This document shows, in pieces, positions 1 to 6,025 of a DNA stretch of 7,856 nucleotides (its first letter is position 1; every line of letters starts with the position of its first letter). This DNA is from Bdellovibrionales bacterium RBG_16_40_8 (GTDB lineage Bacteria; Bdellovibrionota; Bdellovibrionia; Bdellovibrionales; UBA1609), in contig MEPT01000055.1 in the NCBI GenBank assembly GCA_001769925.1, positions 7,839 through 15,694 on the forward strand, read 5' to 3'. Position numbers and translations under genes: made by a program. The notes under the pieces were generated by a model. It was not told where the DNA came from. It did not search any database and saw only the letters and a program-made list of their open reading frames with translations.

Positions 1-630
1 GACGGTATATCGATGGTGCAAGTGGCTGAAGGCGGCCTTAATGAAATTGGTAACATCATAGTCCGTATGCGTGAACTGGGTATCCAAGCCGCATCTGACA
101 CAGTTGGCGCCAACGAGCGAGGCTTTATCAATACAGAGATTCAGCAGTTAAAAAATGAATCTGAACGTATCTCCAAAGTGACAACTTGGGGCAAATCAAA
201 GCTTCTTGATGGAACTTCGCCAGCGTTTGACTTTCAAGTGGGCCTATACAATGACTCTTTTGAAGATCGCATCACTTTCGACGCTAGTCAGAACGTTGCA
301 ACACTAGATGCACTTGGACTGTCTGGTATAGACTATACACAAAAAGAAGGTGCTCAAGCGGCACTAGAACAACTGGACGAAGCGCAAGTTCGTGTTAACG
401 AAATGCGTTCTAATCTTGGCGCTCTGCAAAACAGGTTGCAGTCTACGACTAACAACCTCTTGATTTCAGAAGAAAACTTGTCTGCAGCAAACAGCCGAAT
501 CCGTGATACGGATGTGGCCGAAGCTTCAGCCGAGCTGACCCGTAACAATATCCTCCTGCAGGCTGGAACAGCAGCTCTAGCCCAAGCAAACCAAATGAAT
601 AGTGTGGCACTGAACCTTATCAAAGGCTAA
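1..630 (+). CDS. fliC: Flagellin, C-terminal part (5' end outside window)
   Basis: The reading frame is open from base 1, so the gene begins before the window; 209 residues are visible. Flagellin is the filament subunit, exported through the flagellar type III apparatus and polymerised outside the cell. The fragment starts inside the conserved N-terminal D0/D1 helices (DGISMVQVAEGGLNEIGNII, then RVREL-type MRELGIQAASDT). It passes through a short middle (about residues 70-115, with FQVGLYNDSFEDRITFDAS) and ends in the conserved C-terminal helices (LGALQNRLQSTTNNL, SAANSRIRDTDVAEA, LLQAGTAALAQANQMNSVAL). There is no large variable D2/D3 insertion, so this is a minimal flagellin. The ATG at 13 is an internal methionine, not the start. 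A strong terminator follows 26 bases after the stop, so this is the last gene of its transcript. The family call is certain; which flagellin paralogue it is cannot be told. Confidence 0.97.
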   Translation, partial: DGISMVQVAEGGLNEIGNIIVRMRELGIQAASDTVGANERGFINTEIQQLKNESERISKVTTWGKSKLLDGTSPAFDFQVGLYNDSFEDRITFDASQNVATLDALGLSGIDYTQKEGAQAALEQLDEAQVRVNEMRSNLGALQNRLQSTTNNLLISEENLSAANSRIRDTDVAEASAELTRNNILLQAGTAALAQANQMNSVALNLIKG

Positions 631-655
631 GTGTAACGGTAGGTTGGAAAGCTGG

Positions 656-690
656 ACCCGGTGCCCTACGGCATCGGGTTTTTTATTTTT
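656..690 (+). terminator. Intrinsic terminator of the flagellin gene
   Basis: A 10-bp stem (656-665 ACCCGGTGCC with 670-679 GGCATCGGGT, one G-U wobble) closes a 4-base CTAC loop. It runs directly into a T-rich tract TTTTTTATTTTT ending at 690. It is 26 bases after the flagellin stop. Strong terminators are usual for highly expressed flagellin genes. Confidence 0.93.
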
Positions 691-693
691 GTG

Positions 694-721
694 TTGACCT
701 AGTAATCGAATCAATTAAAAA
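694..721 (+). promoter_or_regulatory. Candidate sigma-70-type promoter for the 762-1163 gene
   Basis: TTGACC at 694-699 matches the -35 consensus in 5 of 6 positions. It is followed after 16 bases by TAAAAA at 716-721 (4 of 6 to TATAAT). It lies just after the flagellin terminator, which supports an independent transcript for the downstream gene. The -10 is weak, so this is an inference from position and partial match. Confidence 0.4.
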
Positions 722-761
722 CTGCTAGATGTGAATTACTAAAATAAACAGGGGTGGATGT

Positions 762-1163
762 ATGGCTAGAAAAAAAGCAAAAAAAACAACTAAGAAAAAA
801 ACAACTAAGAAAAAAGCTGCTCGAGGCGGAGCCCGCAAGGCAGCAAAAAAAGTAGCAAAACACGGAGCAAAACGCAAAGTTGCAAAAAAACCAAAAGCAG
901 TTGCTCGCAAAAAAGTCTCAAAGCCTAAAGCTGCTGGCGCTGGCATTATGACAACTGCCGCAACTTCAGCCTTTTTGTCAGATCTAGACGATTCGGAGGA
1001 GGAGCTCGGCCGCGGTTACGACGGCGAAGAATCTCAAACTAATAATCAAGCCGTTGACCTCGACGAATTAGAGCCAGAAGACACAGAAGACGAAGATGAA
1101 GATGCGCTAATCGTTAGTGATGAAGATGATGAGGATGAAGGCGAAGCAGGCGGCTACTTCTAG
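762..1163 (+). CDS. Small bipolar protein: histone H1-like basic N-terminus, acidic C-terminus
   Basis: This 133-residue protein has two oppositely charged halves. Residues 1-56 contain 28 Lys/Arg and no Asp/Glu, in the Lys-Ala-Thr-Pro style of histone H1 tails (KKAKKTTKKK, ARKAAKKVAKHGAK, VARKKVSKPKAAG). After a short neutral stretch (about 57-72, GAGIMTTAATSAFLS), residues 73-133 contain about 29 Asp/Glu and a single Arg, with runs such as EDTEDEDED and SDEDDEDEGE. There is no signal peptide, membrane segment or enzyme motif, and the protein is probably largely disordered. The start at 762 is supported by AGGGG at 750-754; the nearby ATG at 758 hits a stop after three codons. Terminators and gaps on both sides suggest it is transcribed alone. 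A nucleoid-associated role is an inference from the basic half; the acidic half could mask it or bind a basic partner. No family is recognised with confidence. Confidence 0.85.
   Translation: MARKKAKKTTKKKTTKKKAARGGARKAAKKVAKHGAKRKVAKKPKAVARKKVSKPKAAGAGIMTTAATSAFLSDLDDSEEELGRGYDGEESQTNNQAVDLDELEPEDTEDEDEDALIVSDEDDEDEGEAGGYF
780..809 (+). repeat. Tandem 15-bp repeat, two copies, inside the basic domain
   Basis: The unit AAAAAAACAACTAAG at 780-794 is repeated exactly at 795-809, and a third partial AAAAAA follows at 810-815. Each unit encodes Lys-Lys-Thr-Thr-Lys. Identical codons in both copies indicate recent duplication by slippage, a likely route for length change in this basic tail. Confidence 0.9.
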
Positions 1164-1180
1164 TTAACGTAATGTTCTAA

Positions 1181-1435
1181 CTTTAATAGCAAATTAATAA
1201 ACTCACTGCTCAAACGAAGTCCTAGTGTGGCACAAAAGTCACATTAGGAGGGCTGTTTCAAAGACTTAAAACCAAGTTCTTTTTAATATCACTTATGTAA
1301 TTATTGCTGCCATGACCTCGCAAACCGTGAGCTAAGTTTTTAATGCCATTTTGTTCAACCTTTAGCTTCAATCTACGCACTTGCCTCGCGCTTAAACTTA
1401 ATTTTTCAGCGACTTCAATTTGTTTTTTTCTTCAT
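1181..1435 (-). pseudogene. Decayed ISNCY/IS1202-type transposase fragment (N-terminal HTH part)
   Basis: On the minus strand, 1431 down to 1261 reads as 57 residues, with an in-frame stop at both ends (1432-1434 and 1258-1260). It carries QIEVAEKLSLSARQVRRLK, then VEQNGIKNLAHGLRG and HGSNN. This is the pattern of the N-terminal helix-turn-helix of ISNCY/IS1202-like transposases: AAxxLGLSxRQVRRL, then G..GLxHGxRGxxSNR. About 19 codons further on, in another frame (1243 down to 1181), comes CDFCATLGLRLSSE, which fits the next conserved block (DFGPTLAAEKL) at about the expected distance. A possible start ATG (1435-1433) is out of frame with the body across a run of seven A bases. The catalytic DDE part is absent. 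It is therefore a frameshifted relic with no intact product. The first block is convincing; the second is tentative. A small plus-strand open frame here is its antisense shadow. Confidence 0.7.
1221..1248 (+). other. Long imperfect hairpin after the bipolar gene
   Basis: Bases 1221-1231 (CCTAGTGTGGC) can pair with 1238-1248 (GTCACATTAGG). This gives an 11-bp stem with two G-U pairs (as plus-strand RNA) and a 6-base ACAAAA loop. No T tract follows on either strand, so it is not a standard intrinsic terminator. It begins 58 bases after the 762-1163 stop and could be the 3' end structure of that transcript, but it also lies inside the transposase relic and may be chance. Confidence 0.35.
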
Positions 1436-1525
1436 GACACAAAAAGAGACAGCTTAACGCATCGCTTCAAAAAGTCCCAAAATAGGACATTTCTACTTAG
1501 CGGCGACACCTTTGCAATACTTTAG

Positions 1526-1553
1526 TCAAGTTTTAACCAATCGATGCCGATAG
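1526..1553 (+). promoter_or_regulatory. Flagellar sigma-28 (FliA)-like promoter for the FecR/TPR operon
   Basis: TCAAGTTT at 1526-1533 matches 7 of 8 bases of the sigma-28 -35 element TAAAGTTT. GCCGATAG at 1546-1553 matches 7 of 8 bases of the -10 element GCCGATAA. The spacer is 12 bases; the enterobacterial consensus is 11. The expected transcription start, near 1560, leaves a leader of about 40 bases before the ATG at 1603. An imperfect dyad ATAGG-C-CCTAT (1550-1560) overlaps the expected start point. The match and the flagellin gene upstream together point to flagellar-regulon control; the spacer is the main weakness. Confidence 0.6.
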
Positions 1554-1602
1554 GCCCTATGAGAAAAATAAATTAATTGTTTAAACGTAAACCGGAGAAA
1601 AT

Positions 1603-2628
1603 ATGACTCGTAAAATAATATCTTTATTTGTTCTTAGTTTGCTGGGATCACTCATATTTTATACTCCTAAGTTACATGCTCAATCTATTCATGGGATACT
1701 TCGTGTTGTAAAAGGCGATGTGCGAGTAATACAAAATTCAAGTAGCCAAGAAACAAAGGCCAAAATTGGCCAGAAAGTTTTTGCAAAAGACACAATTATT
1801 GCTGGTAAAGATTCGCGAGCCAAAATCGTAATGGTGGACAATAATGAACTTAATGTTTCACCTGATACAAGAATTCAAATTCAAAATTATGAGTATAAGC
1901 CAAGTGAAGATAAAAAAAATGTTTTGCTAAATGTTTTATACGGTAAGGTGCGAGCCAAGGTTAATCAGAAGTACGATGGCGATAACACGTTTCAGGTAAC
2001 AACCCCAAGTGCGGTAGCCGGAGTACGGGGCACAGACTTTTTTACATCTTTTGACAAGAAAACACACGAAACAAAAGTCGTAACATTTGAAGGTCGTGTG
2101 GCTTTTGGTCAACCTGGCCCAAATGGGCAAATTTTAAACTCAGTTATGGTAAATATGGGGCAGACCTCTGCCGTAATTGGTAGCGCAACTCCAGATAAAC
2201 CCGCTGATGTGCCAAAAAATGAGCTAACTCATATGGAGAAGCAATCTGACGCAACAAAAGCTGCAGACACCCCAGATTTTGATAAACGCAAACCCGCCGA
2301 ATCAGATAAAGAGAAAAAAGAAACTGCCAAGGATGATAAAAAACAAGCAAGCAGTGAGCGCAAAGAAATAAACGCAGGCACTGCAGCTCCAGCTAGAATG
2401 CCAACAGCCATTGGCGGCGGATCAATGCTTTTAACTGGTGACCTTGCCGGGGCACCAAACGCTAGCATGCCACCAATACTACCTGTAATGGGCAGCCTGC
2501 CAATTGGTCCAGCACCTGTGCCAAACGTGCTGCTACCTCCCAAAAATGATTTTATACACGAGATTGTAAACACGAAACGTAAACTGATTATCAACACCTG
2601 TATAACCGGCCACACAAACTGCCCATAA
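1603..2628 (+). CDS. Secreted FecR-domain protein
   Basis: The 341-residue protein begins with a typical Sec signal peptide (Lys/Arg at 3-4, hydrophobic core to about 20, probable cleavage after LHA at 24-26). Residues about 30-190 form a FecR-type beta domain: GxVxVxxxxxxxxAKIGQKVFAKDTI near the start, AGKDSRAKIVMVDNNELNVSP in the middle, and the family signature VTTPSAVAGVRGTDF at 132-146. Residues about 205-260 are a charged, probably disordered linker rich in Lys, Glu and Asp. About 262-315 is Gly/Pro-rich. The last 30 residues are basic and end with two cysteines (333 and 340). Classical FecR proteins are inner-membrane anti-sigma regulators with a cytoplasmic N-terminal segment; here the signal peptide and lack of another membrane segment indicate a periplasmic or surface protein. 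GGAG at 1594-1597 lies 5 bases before the ATG. The TPR/barrel gene follows after 45 bases with no terminator between, so the two are probably co-transcribed. The exact role is unknown. Confidence 0.9.
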   Translation: MTRKIISLFVLSLLGSLIFYTPKLHAQSIHGILRVVKGDVRVIQNSSSQETKAKIGQKVFAKDTIIAGKDSRAKIVMVDNNELNVSPDTRIQIQNYEYKPSEDKKNVLLNVLYGKVRAKVNQKYDGDNTFQVTTPSAVAGVRGTDFFTSFDKKTHETKVVTFEGRVAFGQPGPNGQILNSVMVNMGQTSAVIGSATPDKPADVPKNELTHMEKQSDATKAADTPDFDKRKPAESDKEKKETAKDDKKQASSERKEINAGTAAPARMPTAIGGGSMLLTGDLAGAPNASMPPILPVMGSLPIGPAPVPNVLLPPKNDFIHEIVNTKRKLIINTCITGHTNCP

Positions 2629-2673
2629 GAGTCTTAAGTTGCGCGTACTAATTTACTTAGATACTCTATACGG

Positions 2674-4749
2674 ATGTCAGTTCTAATTAACTTATTTGCC
2701 GTGGCGCTATCTTTTGCGCATGCGACAGAGTCACCTACAGCTAGCGTTAAAAGTTTTGATATTAGCTATGCTTCGGCTGAGTGGAATAAAAGTAGCAAAA
2801 CCATAGACTCGGCTTTTATGTTTTTGTTAGATAAAAATACCGGTAAAATTGCCAAAATTTCTGTTGATGAGACTGAACCTGACTCTTCTATTTTTTCAGG
2901 ACGCTTTTCATTGAACTGGACTGAAGCTGGGCAAATTGCCCCTGAAGTATATATTCCGCCTAAGAATTTACGTAATGATAGTCGTGCTGTTGAAAGCTTT
3001 AACGCAATTCTGCAAAGCGGTAATATTAAATCTCAGCCACTAATAATAAAACGAAATAAGGGCGTGCAAGTTCTAGAGGTATATGACACTCCTGAACAGG
3101 CAGCTAAAGCGCGTGAGGTTTATAATCAAGAGTTAGCCGCCAACAAAAAGGCCGAACAAGCAAAGCTCGTAAAACCACAAGCATCTGAAAACTCTGTACA
3201 GGTGGCGCAAATGGCTGCACAGGCTTCAGCTGTGGCAAAACTTGCTCAAGAGGCCGCGCAACGCGAAAGCGATCGTCTACGCCTAGAGCAACTAGAGCAG
3301 CAAAAAATGATAGCAAAACGTCAAGAACAAGCAAAAATGGCAATGGCTGAGAAAATGCGGCGCCAAGCTCAAGCTGAAGATTTGTCTCGTCAAGCTATCA
3401 CTCACTATATGAAGGCTGAATTTAATGAGGCTGAAGATTTATTTCGCAAATCTGTAGAGCTCGACCCTGATAATAAAGAAAACTATTATATGTTCGGAGT
3501 TTCTCTCTACAGAGTTAATAAATTTGACGATGCTTTGATCACTCTTAAACTTTCAGAACCTAATGCGAAAACTGATCTTGAGAAAAAATACTACATGGGT
3601 CTAATTCACTACCGCCTAAAAGAGTTAGCCTCTGCACAAAGTTATTTTGCAGACGTAAAAAAAACCAATGATCCAACACTATCTGTATCTGCCGCATTTT
3701 ATGAGGGGCTTATTCTTTTCGCTGAAGATAATCTTATAAAAGCACAGGCTTCGTTTGAATACGTGCTTGATAATTCTAAAGACCCTGCTCTCGACAAAAA
3801 AGCTGAAGAATACATCGAGAAAATTGCCCGTCTAAGCGAATTTAAAAAAATGGCTTCAAAAAAAATTATCTTACACATGCATGGCGGGCTAAGTTACGAC
3901 TCAAATATTCTATTAACGTCGAACAACGATACCTCAACAAGTACCCCCAGCAATAAAGGTGGCGAGCGATGGACTTTGAGCGGCGATGCCGAGTACAGAT
4001 TTTTTTACCGCGAAAATTATGACTTAAGCGGCAAGTTTGCAATAACTAATACTCAATCATTCAGCACCGATTTTGTTCAAGCAGATCCGCTAGCTTACAC
4101 GCTAACCATGCCGGTGAATTTTAAAGGCATGTGGTTAAAAAAGGGCTATAAGCTTGGTCTAGCGCCAGGTTACGAAATGGTTTATCTTGATGCCAATGCT
4201 ACCGGTGGTCGACCAAAAATACTAAACACCGCTATGATTAATATTGATTTTATGCAAGTCATGAAAGATGACTGGTTTTCAAGTTACAATATTGATATTA
4301 GAGATGATGATGCACTTCTACCGTCTGACGTTGTTACCAATGCCGATGCACTAAAGCTAAGTTTTAAAAAAACCGAAACCGTATTTCTTGATAGTTCAAA
4401 AAAACGTGCGGTTATAGGCAGCTTGGGATATGTCGCAAACAACGCAAAAGGTGATGAAAAAAAATATTCACGAATTGAGTTAAGCGCTATTTATGCCGCC
4501 CCAATAGTAAAATTTAGAAATACTACCTGGAACGGTGGTTTAAACTATTACTTACAAAATTTCGAAAAAAGTGCTGATAGCCGCAAAGATAATAATACTT
4601 CTATAATTTTCGGCCTAAATAAAATCGTAAATGAGGCATGGAGTTATACCGCTAACGCTAGCTATACTACGAATACCTCAAACGTAGAAACTTCAACCTA
4701 TGATCAGTATGTGCTTATGGGCTTAATAAATTATACCTGGAGCCACTAA
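2674..4749 (+). CDS. TPR protein with C-terminal outer-membrane beta-barrel
   Basis: The 691-residue protein has four parts. Residues 1-17 look like a short signal peptide (cleavage after AHA). Residues 18-150 form an unrecognised N-terminal domain. About 150-236 is an Ala/Gln/Glu/Lys-rich coiled coil. About 240-395 holds TPR-like helix pairs, the clearest being AITHYMKAEFNEAEDLFRKS followed by VELDPDN, then YYMFGVSLYRVNKFDDALITL and YYMGLIHYRLKELASAQSYF. Residues about 397-691 are a probable outer-membrane barrel: it opens with the GGLSYDSN motif (404-411) common at the start of TPR-linked barrels, continues as alternating polar/hydrophobic aromatic-rich strands, and ends YVLMGLINYTWSH, a beta-signal-like last strand. 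The order periplasmic TPR then barrel is that of Slam-type translocators and some polysaccharide-export porins, so export or assembly of a surface partner is possible but unproven. The start has no clear ribosome binding site and no basic residue before the hydrophobic core; an in-frame stop at 2635-2637 with no usual start codon in between leaves ATG 2674 as the best choice. Confidence 0.87.
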   Translation: MSVLINLFAVALSFAHATESPTASVKSFDISYASAEWNKSSKTIDSAFMFLLDKNTGKIAKISVDETEPDSSIFSGRFSLNWTEAGQIAPEVYIPPKNLRNDSRAVESFNAILQSGNIKSQPLIIKRNKGVQVLEVYDTPEQAAKAREVYNQELAANKKAEQAKLVKPQASENSVQVAQMAAQASAVAKLAQEAAQRESDRLRLEQLEQQKMIAKRQEQAKMAMAEKMRRQAQAEDLSRQAITHYMKAEFNEAEDLFRKSVELDPDNKENYYMFGVSLYRVNKFDDALITLKLSEPNAKTDLEKKYYMGLIHYRLKELASAQSYFADVKKTNDPTLSVSAAFYEGLILFAEDNLIKAQASFEYVLDNSKDPALDKKAEEYIEKIARLSEFKKMASKKIILHMHGGLSYDSNILLTSNNDTSTSTPSNKGGERWTLSGDAEYRFFYRENYDLSGKFAITNTQSFSTDFVQADPLAYTLTMPVNFKGMWLKKGYKLGLAPGYEMVYLDANATGGRPKILNTAMINIDFMQVMKDDWFSSYNIDIRDDDALLPSDVVTNADALKLSFKKTETVFLDSSKKRAVIGSLGYVANNAKGDEKKYSRIELSAIYAAPIVKFRNTTWNGGLNYYLQNFEKSADSRKDNNTSIIFGLNKIVNEAWSYTANASYTTNTSNVETSTYDQYVLMGLINYTWSH

Positions 4750-4767
4750 CTAGTTAAGTGGCTTTTT
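4741..4767 (+). terminator. Intrinsic terminator of the FecR/TPR operon
   Basis: AGCCAC (4741-4746) pairs with GTGGCT (4758-4763), and TAA (4747-4749) pairs with TTA (4754-4756) around a CTAG loop, leaving one bulged A. T bases follow at 4763-4767. The left arm is made of the last two sense codons and stop codon of the TPR gene, and the T tract contains the stop codon of the convergent epmA gene. No T tract follows in the minus direction, so it should act mainly on the plus-strand operon. Confidence 0.75.
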
Positions 4768-6025
4768 AAACCCAAAACGCCCTTGTTTCACGAATGTCTC
4801 TAATGCCCATAAGGGCCATAAACAAACGATCAAGCCCAAGAGCAATACCGCCACTCGGGGGCAACCCAACTTCTAAAGCCCGCATAAAAGTCTCGTCAAT
4901 TTCTAGATAAGTTCGCTCATAATACTTTCGCAGCTTTTGATCTCTCTCAAAGCGTACTCGCTGCTCTATAGGATCAGTTAGTTCAAAAAAAGCATTGGCG
5001 ATTTCTATTTTATGCCAAAAAAACTCCATTCGCTCGGCCCAACCACGAGAATTAATTTTCGCAAGTGCTGCCTGAGAAGGCGGAAAATCAAATAACAAAA
5101 ATGGCTCAGCTGTCATTGCTGGTTCTATTTTAGCTACCCATAATAAATGAAACAGGTCGTTCCATGTAAACTCTTTTGCAGGCATTAGTTCTAACTTATC
5201 TGCCAGTTGTAGTAGTTCTTGTTTATCTGTCACAGGGGTCATCTCAAATTGTAAAACAGAATAAAAAAGCTCAGCTACTGAATATTTTTTTATACTCGTT
5301 ATTTGGCTTTGACGCACAAAAACTTTCTCTTCAATAAATTGAATGTAAGCACAAAGATCTTCGACAATTAGCTCAAGGTCGCCAAAACCTCGATACCATT
5401 CTAGCATAGAAAATTCGGGCTGGTGATAAGACGTTAACTCACCGTTGCGAAAAACTGTTTTAATTTCAAAGATATCTGTAAAACCATTAACAATCATTTT
5501 TTTTAAATGAAGCTCAGGAGAAGTTGGTAAAAAATATTTATCAAACCTATCCCCGACCTTAAACTCTGTGGCAAATGGTTCAAGCTCAGGCTCCATACCT
5601 GGGTTTTTTACTAAACTAGGTGTTGTCACTTCAAATAACCCCTGAGTGCGAAAAAAAGTTCTTGTCGCAAAAAGAAAATCAGACCAAAGTTTAGCCGTAT
5701 TAGCATTAAATGGAGATCGCTCCATAAAATCTGTTTGCGAGCGAAAAACGACATCATGCTTCATGATTTTATTTGGTCTGGGTATGCCCGTTGAAAAGTC
5801 AATTTTACCTTTCTCCACAATTACGGTTATTAAATCGCCATCTAGTGCCCCATAAAGCTCAGCTGGTAAAAGAAGGTCTGCGCCAGCGCTGCCAATAACC
5901 GCGCTTGCACCCCTTTTATGGTACCTTCCGCCGACTTGCACAATATCTGGTAGGCGGTTTTGCGCAGAAAGGTTTAGAAATCGTGTGACTGACAAAACTT
6001 TCATCGGGCTTGACTTTATGTACAT
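4766..6025 (-). CDS. epmA: EF-P lysyltransferase EpmA (PoxA/GenX), with N-terminal extension
   Basis: EpmA is a paralogue of class II lysyl-tRNA synthetase that attaches (R)-beta-lysine to a lysine of elongation factor P in the cytoplasm, helping translation of proline stretches. The catalytic core (about residues 103-419) shows motif 1 around FFRTQGLFEVTTPSL (124-138), TSPELHLKKM (168-177), motif 2 FRNGEL...YHQPEFSMLEWYR (192-212), DFPPSQAALA (313-322), IEIANAFFELTD (340-351) and motif 3 GGIALGLDRL (392-401). The Ala in GIALG is typical of EpmA; LysRS has Gly there. Motif 2 has RNGEL where the E. coli enzyme has RNEEM. The E. coli protein is about 325 residues; this one is 419 because of an extra N-terminal region of about 100 residues containing VQVGGRYHKRG and ALDGDLITVIV, possibly an OB-like fold. 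Neither candidate start (6025, or Met8 at 6004) has a good ribosome binding site; the later one would give 412 residues. It is divergent from the 6074 gene and convergent with the TPR gene. Confidence 0.93.
   Translation of the reverse strand: MYIKSSPMKVLSVTRFLNLSAQNRLPDIVQVGGRYHKRGASAVIGSAGADLLLPAELYGALDGDLITVIVEKGKIDFSTGIPRPNKIMKHDVVFRSQTDFMERSPFNANTAKLWSDFLFATRTFFRTQGLFEVTTPSLVKNPGMEPELEPFATEFKVGDRFDKYFLPTSPELHLKKMIVNGFTDIFEIKTVFRNGELTSYHQPEFSMLEWYRGFGDLELIVEDLCAYIQFIEEKVFVRQSQITSIKKYSVAELFYSVLQFEMTPVTDKQELLQLADKLELMPAKEFTWNDLFHLLWVAKIEPAMTAEPFLLFDFPPSQAALAKINSRGWAERMEFFWHKIEIANAFFELTDPIEQRVRFERDQKLRKYYERTYLEIDETFMRALEVGLPPSGGIALGLDRLFMALMGIRDIRETRAFWV

Noticed and set aside
354..623. Minus-strand frame opposite the flagellin C-terminus
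   Set aside because: It is antisense to strongly conserved flagellin coding sequence and has no recognisable product.
725..946. Minus-strand frame encoding a very hydrophobic, Phe/Val-rich peptide that looks like a membrane protein
   Set aside because: It is the antisense of the AAA/AAG lysine codons of the bipolar protein, which read as Phe and Leu; no ribosome binding site is present.
1473..1490. Minus-strand GTCC/GGAC hairpin followed by T bases, considered as a terminator
   Set aside because: The stem is only 4 bp with a 7-base loop, too weak for an intrinsic terminator.
1343..1525. Plus-strand open frame of 60 codons
   Set aside because: It lies antisense to the transposase relic, has no ribosome binding site, and its product resembles no protein.
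2229..2615. Minus-strand frame of 128 codons opposite the FecR gene
   Set aside because: It overlaps the low-complexity linker and Pro/Gly-rich part of the FecR protein on the other strand; long antisense frames are expected there.
1603..2628. Classical FecR anti-sigma factor of an iron-uptake system
   Set aside because: The protein has a cleavable signal peptide with no cytoplasmic segment or membrane anchor, and there is no neighbouring sigma factor or TonB receptor gene in the window.
4766..6025. Lysyl-tRNA synthetase (lysS)
   Set aside because: The protein is shorter than LysRS, motif 3 has the EpmA-type Ala (GIALG), and the core aligns along its length with EpmA blocks.
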